A stretch of 64,000 nt of DNA from Pegoplata infirma (GCA_963921195.1 OY992538.1:235469462-235533461); one strand, 5' to 3'; positions 23,558 through 34,390 are shown, counted from the first letter of the stretch. The notes: generated from the letters alone by a model not told the origin. A program made the numbers and translations.

Positions 23558-24370
23558 TATATATTATTGATCAGTGATGGATTCTAAGACATTCTTGCGA
23601 TGTCCGCCTATCTGTCCGTCTATGGAAATAGTAATCAAGGTTAAAGTATTAAACAGATATGACTAAGGCTTGGCATATTTACTTGTTGTTTTCCTAAGCA
23701 GTTTGGTATAGCATTTGAGCGAAATTGGTTCAGCGGTTCAAAAGTTATGAAAGAAAATGTATGTAAATTTTTCGAAAATTTTGGTAAATTCAACATAACC
23801 TAAAAATACAAAATGCTTTAATTCGGCTGCTGGTTGTCACATGTCAACAGACTTAATCACCGAATGGTTTTTGACCAGTACAAATACATTTTTACAAAAA
23901 GTTTTTTTCGCAAATTTTTTTTTTTACCCAAAATTTTTTTTTTACTTTTTTTTTTACTTATTTTTTTACTTTTTTTTTACTTTTTTTTTTTTTTTTGTAA
24001 ATATTTTTTTTTTACATTGTGAATGGTATGAATACATTTGGCAAGGCCGGATTTTAACTTTTTCTACTTGGTTTTTTACAGTTTTCTCTGTTATTGCTGT
24101 ATGGTACAATTTCAGAAGACGGATTTTGATCTTTGAAAACTGTAAAAACTTGAGAATTGTTACAAAACTATTTAAAAAGTTTTTTTTTAAAGCTTTACAT
24201 TTTCAAAAGTTCAGCTTTATCATGTATGCTTTGATAAAGTTAAGCATCTTTAACATCACTGTCTTCTTAATTTTTTTTCCATTTTAGTTATTTAATGCTT
24301 TCCTAATTAACATAGTATTATGCGGCTACTTTCTTGTCTTAAACTTTTTTTTTATTCCTGTTTTCCTTTT

Positions 24371-25239
24371 TTATACCCTCCACTCTAGTGATAGAGGGTA
24401 TATATAAGTTTGTCATTCCGTTTGTAACACCTCGAAATATTGGTCTAGGACCCCATAAAGTATATATATTCATGATCCTCGATCGATTTTAAGACGATCT
24501 AGCGATGTCCGTCCGTCCGTCCGTCCGTCCGTCCGTCCGTCAGTCTGTCCGTCTGTCTGTCTGTCTGTCTGTTGAAAACACGCTAACTTTTGAAAGACTT
24601 TATGGAGGCTCCTGAAGTTTGGCATATATGTTGGGCATTTACCTGGTCAGGTTGGTATTGCAATCCAGCGAAATCGGTCCAGTGGTTCAATAGTTATAAG
24701 CAAATAAGTGAATTTCGGCAAGGGTTTTTCTGGAATTTACGAGATATAACACACGGTAACTTTCAAACGGCAATTCTCAGGGTACTGACGTGTGGCACAT
24801 ATATTTGCCGTTCCTCTGGTCCAGTTCGTTTTAAATTTCAGCCAAATCGGTCCAGTGCTTCAAATGTTATTAGCAAAACCGTAAATTTCAGATTCGCCTC
24901 ACCTTAAATTCATGTGTTGAAACCCTGTTAAACAGGTTTTAAAAACATTGGTAAGTCACAAAAATATTTTACAACGCATTTTTGTCACTCAAAAATATTT
25001 TTACACTAAAAGAAAAAAAAAATACACTCGAAAAAAATTTTACACTCAAAAAAAAATTAGTAAATTATTTTTTTTTTTAAAAAATTTGTTAAAAAAAAAT
25101 TTTTTTGGAACAAAATAAAATATTTCTAATCAAAAATTTTATTTTTTCACTCTAGAAAATTTACTATAACTTAAAAAGGGCATTGTGGAGGGTATTCATA
25201 GATTCGGCCAAGTCGAATTTGGGTTTTCTACTTGTTTTT
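24371..25239 (+). mobile_element. mini-me/DINE-1-like element, most complete copy
   Basis: Reference copy, about 869 bp. Order: 5' hairpin TATACCCTC...GAGGGTATA; GTCATTCCGTTTGTAACACC; CCCCATAAAGTATATATA; core ATGATCCTCGATCGATTTTA...CGATCTAGCGAT; a (GTCC)n(GTCT)n block (24507-24571); GAAAACACGCTAACTTTTGA; two CCAGTGGTTCAA/CCAGTGCTTCAA segments; several ACACTCAAAAAA units; and the end GGGCATTGTGGAGGGTATTC...GATTCGGCCAAGTCGAATTT...CTACTTGTTTT. It contains a 105-codon open frame (24590-24907, TTG first codon) without a known domain. Known family layout: (TA)n, about 33-bp core, (GTCY)n. Confidence 0.9.
24507..24571 (+). repeat. (GTCC)n-(GTCT)n microsatellite of mini-me
   Basis: Eight or so GTCC units, then CAGTCTGTCC and several GTCT units. 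This is the (GTCY)n proto-microsatellite of mini-me grown into a longer array in this copy. Confidence 0.9.
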
Positions 25240-26344
25240 TCTTCTTTTAAACACCTTCTGGTGTTTATGTTGATGTAGCCAGACCAAATACCTAGTAATT
25301 CACACATACAAACATATATTTCGTTTTATTAACATTCATAAATACAATTATGGCTTAAAGGCTACTTGCTCTATATACTACGAAGGCCAAGAGATACAAA
25401 ACAATTGCGTACAACCAGGTATTTGCACGTTTTAACGTATAACAGCAACAACATGGCTAACAACATGGCCAACAAGAATATAACAAGATAATAAAATTAA
25501 GTAATAAGCCAGAAAAGGAATTTTTATATGCTGTTAATGAATAAAACTTTATGAGTTTTTATATATTTTTTTTTATTTTGTTTTTAAATGTTATTTCTGA
25601 TGAAAAGTTTTTTTACAAGGAAATTAACTTAAGAAAAAAGTGAAATAAAATAAAATATTAAATGAAAATAAAGGGGTCTTTCAAGGTTGTGCTTTTGTAT
25701 AAATTTAAAGTGAAAAAGTTAAAACATGGCCAGATAATTTAAAATAATATTTCAAATAAAAATTTACCTGTTAACTGTAAAGTTGCTGAAGTGTGGTCAC
25801 AAACTTTTCTTTTATTATTATTAACTTTTTTAAATCCTGGCCATATGTTTTCAACAGTTTTACTTTGTGTGACATTTGTTTTTGTCTTTGTGTCATTTTA
25901 ATTAACTATTTTTGTACTTTTTTTTTTCTCAACTTACCACCTGGTTTTATATTTCTTAATGCCATGCCGTAAATAAGCTTATTTAATTAAGAATATTTGA
26001 TGACATTTGCAATTATTATCAGAGCAATATTCGTTTGTTCGTTCGTTGTCAACAGAAATCCTCATCCTCATCACGACATTAACTTTGTCAAAAGTACAAA
26101 TAAAAGTTATTTTTGTTATATAAATGTTATTTGGTTGTTATTTTGAATGAATGTTTTTATTATGAATTGCCAGAACAATTAAATGTAATCCTTAGAATTA
26201 CATATTATTATGTTAAATTTATTTTGTGGCTTAACTTTTAGCAATTAAATGATTTTAAGTAAATCTTTTGTTTCTTAGGAAATTCTTATAGTAGCAGAAA
26301 AACTAACTGTGGAGGTGGTAAAGATATTAAGGAATCAACAATTA
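25240..26344. other. AT-rich DNA without recognised gene
   Basis: No open frame of note. A short hairpin, AAACACC...GGTGTTT, lies at 25248-25264. Otherwise ordinary fly non-coding sequence. Confidence 0.5.
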
Positions 26345-26475
26345 GGAAAATTAAATTCGACTCTGTCTAATCTATGAATACCCTCCACAATGCCCTTGCT
26401 ATCTGAAAATTATTAAACAAATTTTATTAGAAATATTTTATTTTGAGTAAAACTTTTTTTTTTTTAACATGATAA
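26345..26475 (-). mobile_element. mini-me 3'-end fragment
   Basis: AGGAAAATTAAATTCGACTC, CTATGAATACCCTCCACAAT and AGAAATATTTTATTTTGAGT match the terminal 125 bp of the family in minus orientation. The rest of the element is missing. Confidence 0.75.
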
Positions 26476-26564
26476 TGTTTTTAGGCTGGTGTCTAATTTT
26501 AAAAATGATACAGGACGCCAGCTCAGTTTGCTATATAAGCTACCGACTAACAAAAAAGAAAATA

Positions 26565-27538
26565 CACTCAAAATAATAACTCTGTTAAATTACAGAAAAA
26601 CTCTGCTAATTTAAGGGTACTTTCCACTATCACACTTTTCCATTATACAAATCAAAATTTACCAACTTCCTAAAGATTTTTGAATTCTTTTTTGATTGAA
26701 ACCTAGTCGTGTCTAATAAGTGAACAATTTCTGGACAAATTTTTTAAAAAAATATTTCGCTAACATGGTGAAATTACGCTTGTATAATGGAAATGTGTGA
26801 TAGTGAAAAGTACCCTTTAACAGAGTACACCATACTTTTGCAGCTAACAACATTTCTTAGTAATTTTACTAAAAAACTCTGTAAAACGATTTTGACAGAA
26901 AAAAAAACTGTTAATTTACAGAGTTTATAGTAAAATATTGGTTAAATATGAAAGCTTTTTTACAGAGAAAACTCTGTAATTTTACTATAAAACTCTGTAA
27001 AATGATTTGGACAAAAAAACTGTTAATTTACAGATTTTCTAGTAAAATATTGGTTAAATAAACCACCATTTAGCAAAGAAAACTATTTAAATTTATATAT
27101 ATTTTTAAAATACATTTGATGCAAAAAAAAATTTACAGAAAAAACTCTGTAAATTTACAGAGTTTAGTTTTTTGATAACTTTTTTGCTACTTTTTCAACT
27201 TTTTCTCAAAAAAAAAAAAAAAAAATATACAGATAAAATTTTGATGTTTGGTAACAAAAACAAAAACTACTCAAAACAGAAAACTTTTTTGGTTATCAAA
27301 AAATACGAAGTATTTTGCTTAGATCTGTACTTTAGTAGAAAACTCTGTTAATTATCTGTAAAATTAAGATTACTAAGTTAAAAGTAATATAACAGAGGAA
27401 ACTTTGTTTTTTTTGTCACAACATAATACAAAATATTTTCTTTAAATCTGTATTTTGACAGAAAACTCTGTCAAATATCTGTTGAATTGACATTACAGTC
27501 ATTTTACGGAGTATTTTACAGAGTTATTATTTTGAGTG
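26565..27538. mobile_element. TA-target TIR element, family Q (copy 1)
   Basis: Ends CACTCAAAATAATAACTCTG and CAGAGTTATTATTTTGAGTG are 20-bp perfect inverted repeats, flanked by TA on both sides (26563-26564 and 27539-27540). The interior repeats CTCTGTAAATTTACAGAG-like palindromes many times. A 203-bp MITE is nested at 26614-26816. TA duplication fits the Tc1/mariner group; no transposase present. Confidence 0.85.
26614..26816. mobile_element. 203-bp MITE, family E (copy 1), nested in Q1
   Basis: Ends AGGGTACTTTCCACTATCAC and GTGATAGTGAAAAGTACCCT are inverted repeats that extend to CCATTATAC/GTATAATGG. The 3-bp duplication TTA flanks it (26611-26613 and 26817-26819). A TWA duplication fits the PIF/Harbinger type; that assignment is inference. 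A second copy of the same 203-bp length lies at 38025-38227. Confidence 0.85.
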
Positions 27539-27728
27539 TAAGAATTACTGTTTTCATTTCCTTAAAACCAAAATGGTTTGTGACTTCGATTTGAAACTTG
27601 GATAATTATTCACTGGTGAACCAAACCGTTTTTCACCAGCTGGTGAATAAAACGTTAAATTATTTTGTTCAACAAAAATTTTTTTCATGAATTTTTATAC
27701 CCTCCACTCTAGTGATAGAGGGTATATA

Positions 27729-29429
27729 TAGGGTGACCATTTTTTTCTGAGCTCAAATCAGTACGCCCAAATTTTTATGTTTTTTTTTAGAAATAACTCT
27801 CTGAAAACTTTTTCTATTGGAAAACTCTGATGATTTTTTCAATAAAATTTCGGCTTATCTAACAAACATGGTGTCAATTCGTGTTTCAGTAAAAACGACT
27901 GTTTAAAATAACATCCATATACTGCACACAAAAAAATTAAAATTAATTTCAATCACTAAAATGATTATATCAATTACTATTTTAATTGATTTTGCACCTA
28001 TCACGAAAGTGTTAGTATCAATTACTAAAATTTGTAAAAGTTGAACAGAGAAAAATTGCATTTATTCGCAATTCACGGAAATTTGTAAAAAATGAAATTA
28101 TAGCAATTGAAAAAATGATAAAAATCTTAAATAAACCTTTAAAAAATTTTAATTAAAATTTTTCCCCTAAAATTTTTTCTGTGTGTTGTCGTTATTTTGC
28201 AGAAAATTAAGTTGACATCAAAAAACTTTATTTGTATGTTTTGATCGTTTCATTGCAGAAAATATAACAAAAACCCACAGGTTTTGAGAATAAAAAATCT
28301 CTTAGACTCTGAGGACCTTTTCCCTTAACTTTTGATAACTCTTCATTTTAGAAAACTTTCCAGCTAATAAACACAAGTTTTTTTAAATAACTCTGATGTT
28401 CTGAGAGCTTTTTCCAATATATTCTGATGGCATTTACTCATCGAACATTTTAGAATCATTTGGATTCATTCTATCATTCTGTGAACTTTTCGTTAAGAAA
28501 ACCTCAAAGATTCTGTGCGCCTTTTCATATATACACAGAAAAAAATATGGAGGAAACAAATTTGAGTAATCACTTGTTTAATTTTTTAAAAAAAATTTGA
28601 GTAATTTTTTAATTGACGCAATTAAAAATTTACTCAAAAATTGAAAATAATATTTGAGTAAATAATTTAATACAAATTTAATATTTTTTTGTATTTATTT
28701 TTTTTTCTCTTGGTGTTTTGAATTCTCATTTAGTTTATTGTTTTTTGTATATGTATATGAAAGTTTGAAATCATCTTTATAAAATTTTACTTTGTCTTGA
28801 AGACATAAGTATATTTGGTAAAGTTTGTAAAAGCAATTTTTTGGGAAAAAAAATTAGAAACTTTTTAAAAAAATAATTTGATACATTTTGAGTAAATTTT
28901 TACTTGACACAATTAAAAAGTTACTTAAAAATATTAAAAAATTTTAAGTAAAGACTTAATTGTGTGAATTAATAATTTACTCAAATTTTTTATTAAGCAT
29001 TTAATAATTTTTTATTAAAAGTTTACTCAATACTATTAAATCGTTTACTGGTGGAAAATTGAGTAATTTTTTACTCAATAGTATTAAAAATTTACTCAAA
29101 TTTTTTTTTTATTTTTTTCTGTGTATTTATGAAGTTAAGGAACATCTTGATTCACGAACTCTAATCTCTTTCGAATTAATTTATTATAAATTATACTATT
29201 TTAAGACTTAAGTTATAAAAAACTACTCTGACGACTTATTTTATGGAAATGCATTTTTTTGTACAGAATTTTCAAATTAAGTTATTTTATATGTTGAAAT
29301 GTTCAAAAATCAGTACAATCAGTACATATTTAAAAAAATCAGTACAAATCAGTACAACGTTTTCTGATCAGTACACGTGATCAAAAATCAGTACATGTAC
29401 TGATCAAATCAGTACGAATGGTCAGCCTA
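27729..29429. mobile_element. hAT-like non-autonomous element (hAT3)
   Basis: Ends TAGGGTGACCATT and AATGGTCAGCCTA are inverted repeats with one mismatch. Perfect 8-bp duplications GGTATATA flank it (27721-27728 and 29430-29437). ATCAGTACG / CAGTACATG statements repeat near both ends. The interior includes a probable nested element at 28540-29123 and related sequence at 27937-28190. No transposase. Confidence 0.9.
28540..29123. mobile_element. Nested TIR element with CACAGAAAAAAAT ends
   Basis: CACAGAAAAAAAT near 28540 and ATTTTTTTCTGTG near 29123 are inverted repeats flanked by TA. The interior is rich in TTTACTCAAATTTTT / AAAATTTGAGTAA in both orientations, so it can fold extensively. A sister sequence (CACACAAAAAAATT ... 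TTTTTTCTGTGTG, 27937-28193) lies in the same host. Confidence 0.6.
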
Positions 29430-30219
29430 GGTATATATAAGTTTGTCATTCCGCGTGTAACACCTCGAAATATTGGTCTAATAAAATATTGGTTCGATTC
29501 TAAGACTATCTAGCGATGTCCGTCCGTCCGTCTGTATGTCTGTTGAAAACACGCTAACTTTTGAATGACTTAACGGAGGCTCCTGAAGTTTGGCATATAT
29601 GTTGGGCATTTACCTGGTCAAGTTGGTATTGCAATCCAGCGAAATCGGTTCAGTGGTTCAAAAGTTATGAGCAAATGACTGAATTTCGGCAATGATTATT
29701 CGAGAATTTACGAGATAAAAACACGCTAACTCTTGAAATGCAATTCTGAGAAAGCTGAAGCTTGGCATATATATTTTTCGTTCCCCTGGTCTGATTCGCT
29801 TTGAATTTCAGCCAGATCTGTCAAGTGGTTCAAAAGTTATTAGCAAAACCGTGGATTTCAGATTAGTTTCACCTTAAATTCACTTGTTAATAAAACCCCG
29901 TTTATCAAGTTGTAAACACATTGGTAAGTCACAAAGATATTTTACAACCTATTTTTGTCACTCAAAAATATTTTTACACAAAAAAAAACACTCGAAAAAA
30001 AAATTTACACCTAAAAAAAAATTTTACACTCAAAAAAAAAAAGTTATTATTTTTTTTCAAAATTTACTTAAAAAAAGTTTTCTTACACAAAATAAAATAT
30101 TTCTAAACAAAAATGTTATTTTTTTTCACGTTAGAAAATTTACTAATCACTTAAAAAGGGCATTATGGAGGGTATTCATAGATTCGGCCAAGTCGAATTT
30201 AACTTTTCTACTTGGTTTT

Positions 30220-30385
30220 CATCAATTTTTTTTTCGTAAACTTTGTTTTTTATCAAATTTTTTTTCATAAATTTTTTTTTCATCAAATTTTTTTTCATAA
30301 ATTTTTTTTTCATCAAATTTTTTATCATCAATTTTTTTGTCAAATTTTTTGTTTTCATGATTTTTTTTTTTTTATCATCAACATT
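30220..30385 (+). repeat. Poly-T tandem repeat, ATCAAATTTTTTTTCATAA units
   Basis: About five copies of a 26-30 bp unit made of TTTTTTTTCATCAAA and TTTTTTTTCATAAA. It follows the 3' end of mini-me directly. Comparable GATGAAAAAAAATT tracts flank elements at 55380-55460 and 62280-62400. Frames through it are poly-Phe artefacts. Confidence 0.75.
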
Positions 30386-30941
30386 TTTTTGCTTGGAATG
30401 GCAAATGAATATAATATTATTTTTTCTGAAAAAAACTTTTCTTTGGCAAGTACTCCCAAATCTTCAGCAAAGCATTATCATGATTTAATGTTTTGGCCAA
30501 GAGTACAAAATTCGCTGGCATTTTTTTCGCCTATTTCACCAGTGCCACTTTTTTAAAATATTTTCAAAAATTTTTAAATTCCCTTAAATTTTTAAGCAAA
30601 TACTTTTATTTAAAACCCATTTATTACAATTTTCTTACAATTTTCTACAATTCCCAAACATATCATAATCATAGATATATCTGTAATATAAAACATTTTT
30701 CATTAACATCTATAAACCCGAAAGTATTTTAAAGTACTGATAATAATAGGGTTTTACAGAAAATTATGCTAATTTAACAAAACAAAAAGGGGTACAAAAT
30801 CTTAATATAACCATTACTATAAGAAAACAAAAAAAAAAAAAAAAATATTTTTATAATGTATGATTTAAAAACAGCTATTCTTCGATTTACGCAGTATATT
30901 GGTTACTTGATGAAACAAAATGAAAGACAGTTTAAATCCAC
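30386..30941. other. AT-rich DNA without recognised gene
   Basis: Overlapping frames (30212-30556, 30493-30732) are Phe/Lys-rich and partly read the preceding tandem repeat. Nothing else recognised. Confidence 0.5.
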
Positions 30942-31071
30942 TTAGGGAGGAACACTCAATGTCCAAATAGCTGCTAACTGCCGATTTAACGGAGCCTTAT
31001 GTCAAAATTTGTAAAAAGTTAAATTTAAAGGAGAGTTAATTGATAATGGAGCATTGAGTAATCCAACCTAA
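30942..31071. mobile_element. Small TIR element, family H (copy 1)
   Basis: TTAGGGAGGAACACTCAATG on the left and CATTGAGTAATCCAACCTAA on the right are imperfect inverted repeats. The body (TAGCTGCTAACTGCCGATTT, GGAGCCTTATGTCAAAATTT) is shared with 35711-35820. Non-coding MITE; target-site duplication not clear. Confidence 0.65.
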
Positions 31072-32185
31072 GCCAAAATTCGTTAAATTAGTTTAGAAAT
31101 ATACTGATTTTGGACGAATTGTGAAAAGTTTTTAAATTTTTTATCAAATTTTTCTCTTTAATTTAATAATACATTTTTAATTGACTCTATTAAAATTTAA
31201 TTGATTCAATAAATGAAAATTTGTTCAAAATTAATTAACATCAAAATTTAATTAAGTCAATAAAAATGTATTTTATTTTAATAATATTTAATAATATTAA
31301 TTTTAATAATAATATTTAGTAATATTTATCAAAAATTAATTGATGCTACAATTTATGTTAATTGTTGAAATAATTTAAAATCGAATATCAAAGTTAATTA
31401 AGTCAAAATTATTTAAAAAAATGTTTAGATCTTAATAACTTGTAAAATTTTGTTTCTCTTAAATCCTGTTTAAATCCTTTATTCAGAGGAACAGGTGTTT
31501 ATTTTTACAAACTATGCGGTTTGTTATTTTTATATCTCCCGCTTGGCCAACCAGTTTAAAATGAATGGAATATTTTTTTTTTTGAAAAATAAAAAATATG
31601 TTAACGTTTCATTTCCAAAAAAAAAAAAATCAAGTGATGCATGGCATATTAATTTTGAATGGTTTTCAATGGTTAAACCTTTTTTACGCATTCCCTTGAA
31701 CTCACTTGCTGGCTATACACATTTCCCTTTTCTTTGGAATTGTTTTTATACAAAAGGTACATATTTGGTTATTTGCTATATATATGCGTATGATATGTTA
31801 ACTGGTATGTGTGTATTAGGGAGGAGTGAATTTTAAGTGGAAACCTGATCAGAGATCAGAAAAAACATTTTTTTTTTTCAAACTTTACCAAATATGTTTA
31901 TGTCTTAAATAAATAGGAAAATTTCATAGAGATAATTTCAAACTCGGAGATTCAAAAAATTATAACTTTACATTTTTTAACCCTTAAAATTAAGTATTTA
32001 GAAAAGTTCTTCATTATCAATTTAAGTTAAAAAAAAACTATTGGAAAAATTTTGAGTGAAAAAAAAATCAGCCAAAAAAATAATTTTAATGTAAAAATTG
32101 ATTAAAAAAAAAAAATTGGTTCCCTGTACTGAAATGGTGGTTTCGTTCCATGTAGGTTTCTTTAAAAATTGAACCATTTCAACCT
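31072..32185. other. AT-rich DNA without recognised gene
   Basis: From 31100 to 31430 it is dominated by TTAATTGA / TTTAATTAAG statements that may be a decayed inverted-repeat element. The 113-codon frame at 31495-31836 has no known domain and lies in poly-T/poly-A DNA, so it is not called. Confidence 0.45.
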
Positions 32186-32874
32186 ACTTTTACTCACTAG
32201 TATAATTTTCAACAAAATTATTTTTCTGTTTTAAATTTCATTTTTGTTCATTTTTGCAAGACTTACAAGGGAAGTCTCCCTAGTGTCACCCGCGGATCTT
32301 TATGGAAGTGGTTTTAATATGAAGAACAGAAAAAATAAAGGGACACGTATTTTTTTAGCGGCCCAAATTCATTTTTAGGGGTTAAAAATGAGGGGGGAAG
32401 ACTAGGCCATTTTTCAGTTTTTTTCGTTTATCTCCTATATTATGCAAAGAAACCTACCCAGGCAGAAAAATACAAACGGGAGAGCGCTGGCAAAGTACCG
32501 TTTATGATCGCTTGTGTGCTGGGACAGCATCACAGTTTAGTACTCTCCCAGCGTCCAAAATGATAACCACGGTAAACGGTATGCCGTTGCTATTTAAAAG
32601 CGCCTTTAAAGCGCTTTAAAAACAAAAAATATAGTACTATTATAGCACTTCTAGAACAAAAAAATGGGACGTATCTAAATTGTATAAGTCCCGAAGACAC
32701 AACTGTTTTTGGTGTTTATTTGAATAAAGAAATTATTAAATTAGGATAAAAAATTGATTGACTAATTTATTAGGATAAACAAATTTTGAAAATACTTTGA
32801 AATATTTTCTGAGTCCCGGAAAAATGTTTAAAAATTTTTTAAGTCCCAGACACAAATTTTTCTGGCTTTATTTG

Positions 32875-32907
32875 TATACCCTACACCACTCTGTGGTACA
32901 GGGTATA
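32875..32907. repeat. Isolated mini-me-like 5' hairpin
   Basis: TATACCCTACACCAC and GGTACAGGGTATA form the hairpin typical of the family's 5' end. It is followed by CGAAATAATAGTCCTAG, a worn version of the usual CGAAATATTGGTCTAGG. Only this end is present, inside element D1. Confidence 0.55.
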
Positions 32908-33620
32908 GTTTATGCTTATGTTTGAAACTACCCGAAATAATAGTCCTAGATTAACCTTTTAGCAAAAGTCCCGAAAAAAAAGTGATGTATTGAACCAAAA
33001 CGTGTTGTGTTCCAAAGGGATAGACCCAGTGACATTTCACATGTGATGTACCCGGAGTTTAAGACACTTCCTCACAAAAGAAATGTGCTTTTATATAAAA
33101 GGTGTCAAGGTTGTGATAGGCATTGTGTCTAAGTGACATATCACGAGAACTATCAAGGACCAATAACTTATCCTGCAGGGAAAGGAAAAATATTCCAATT
33201 GTTATGAAAATTAATAAATTTTAATTACAAATTATACTTTGAACGGATTTAAATAGAAAACATTGGCAAATCGCTTGCAAAGCACTTTTTTTCATACTAC
33301 CTTATACACAAAAAATAAAGTGCTTTGCCGAGACTTTTTCTGTGGAACGGTTGGCAGTTTCTGCCTGGGAAGTCATGTTACATACCAAATGAAAGGTCTT
33401 TGGAAAACCTATCTTCGTGTGCTAAGAACGTGTCCAAACGTGCACAGCTTTTCGTCATATTGAGTAAAATACCAAAATTTTAGGAAATTTTTGTTAATAA
33501 GTCGAAAAATATTAACTTCTTTTGCCCCTTATTAGCACCACGAGATAGGTATTTTTAATACCTTTAATCTGATACTACACATGTCCATAATTAATTTTGT
33601 TTTCCCCCCATACAAATCGA

Positions 33621-33634
33621 CCCCCCCCCCCCCC
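33621..33634 (+). repeat. C14 homopolymer
   Basis: Fourteen consecutive C in a strongly AT-rich window, following CAAATCGA. Also a site where sequencing length errors are likely. Confidence 0.9.
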
Positions 33635-33941
33635 TAAAAATGAGTTTGGGCCGCTAAAAAAAAATACGTGTCGAATTAATTTTCGTTCTTAACAACATAT
33701 CCAAATTTCATGAAGATCGGAGGGTGACACCAGGGATACTTCCCTTGTTAGTCGACATGTGGGTGGAATTTGTCAGATTTCATTGCTAAGACTATTTTTA
33801 CAAATATAAAATCTGTGTGAATATCATAGTTTTAATTAGTAAAGGAAATAATGACCTCGAGCTAGAATAAAACTACTCAAAATTCAATATTTTTTATTTT
33901 TTTAAGTTGTCAATTTATCAAAAATCCGGCCGCTTTTTTTT

Positions 33942-34390
33942 AAGGGTTTTTCGCAAATTTGCGATATTAAAACACGCTAAGTTTTGAAAGACAATTCTGA
34001 GACTGCTAAAGTTTAGCATATATATTTATCGTTTCCCTTATCTGATTGGTATTGAATTTCAGAAAAATCAGTCAAAAGTTATCATCAAAACCGAGAATTT
34101 CAGATTAGTTTCACTTTAAATTCACGTGTTGACAAACCGTTAAATATGTTTTCAAAACATCGGTAAGTCACAAAAATATTTTTAGACTAAAAAAAATTAC
34201 ACTCGAAAAAAATTTTACAGTCAAAAAATCAATTTAGACTCAATAATAAAAAAAGTTTTTTTCACAAAATAAAATATTTCTAATTAAAAATGATATTTTT
34301 CACATTAGAAAATAAACTATCACTTAAAAAGGGCATTGTGTAGAGGGTATTCGTAGATTCGGCCAAGTCGAATTTAACTTTTCTACTTGT
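33942..34390 (+). mobile_element. mini-me element, 3' half
   Basis: Begins in the middle of the element (AAGGGTTTTTCGCAAATTTG, AAAACACGCTAAGTTTTGAA) and runs to a standard 3' end (GAGGGTATTCGTAGATTCGG, CCAAGTCGAATTTAAC, CTACTTG). 5' hairpin, core and (GTCY)n are missing. Confidence 0.8.

Larger units (their letters stand above)
21901..24077 (+). mobile_element. mini-me/DINE-1-like element split by a 1.55-kb TIR element
   Basis: The 5' part (21901-22004) has ATGCCCTCCACTTATTG, GGTAGAGGGAATATATAAG and CCCCATAAAGTATATATA. The 3' part (23558-24077) has ATTCTAAGACATTCTTGCGA, GTTCAAAAGTTATG, a long poly-T/ACTT tract and the end TTTGGCAAGGCCGGATTTTA...CTACTTGG. The core and rear differ from the common copies and agree with the minus-strand copy at 54117-54752, so this is a second subfamily. 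Confidence 0.75.
27695..30219 (+). mobile_element. mini-me/DINE-1-like element split by hAT3
   Basis: The 5' hairpin (27695-27728) is interrupted immediately after GAGGGTATATA by a 1.7-kb element. The copy continues from 29430 (GGTATATATAAGTTTGTCAT) through the (GTCC)(GTCT) block and GAAAACACGCTAACTTTTGA to the 3' end GATTCGGCCAAGTCGAATTT at about 30200. A small internal deletion removes part of the (TA)n-core junction (GTCTAATAAAATATTGGTTCG). Confidence 0.9.
32266..33747. mobile_element. TTA-target TIR element D1 (CAAGGGAAGT ends)
   Basis: Ends CAAGGGAAGT and ACTTCCCTTG. The similarity extends inward through AGTGTCACCC / GGGTGACACC to CACGTATTTTTTTAGCGGCC / GGCCGCTAAAAAAAAATACG, so the TIR is over 100 bp. 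Flanked by TTA on both sides (32263-32265 and 33748-33750). The 3-bp TTA duplication suggests PIF/Harbinger-like mobilisation, but no transposase or known motif is seen. The interior includes a C14 run, a mini-me-like hairpin at 32875, and a 66-codon frame without domain. Confidence 0.85.
32186..33892. mobile_element. Foldback family C copy carrying element D1
   Basis: The left part (32186-32265) has TTTTTCTGTTTTAAATTTCA and TTTTTGCAAGACTTA. The right part (33748-33892) has TTAGTCGACATGTG, TTTGTCAGATTTCATTG and AATAATGACCTCGAGCTAGA. Deleting 32266-33747 plus one TTA rebuilds GCAAGACTTAGTCGACATGTG, the family C centre. This shows the interruption is a clean insertion. Confidence 0.8.

Noticed and set aside
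24371..25239. LTR retrotransposon or solo LTR
   Set aside because: No TG...CA ends, no primer binding site and no 5-bp duplication. The hairpin, (TA)n, core and (GTCY)n order fits mini-me/DINE-1 instead.
30212..30556. 114-codon frame and overlapping frames on both strands
   Set aside because: They translate the TTTTTTTTCATCAAA tandem repeat (Phe/Lys/Asn periodic), not a gene.
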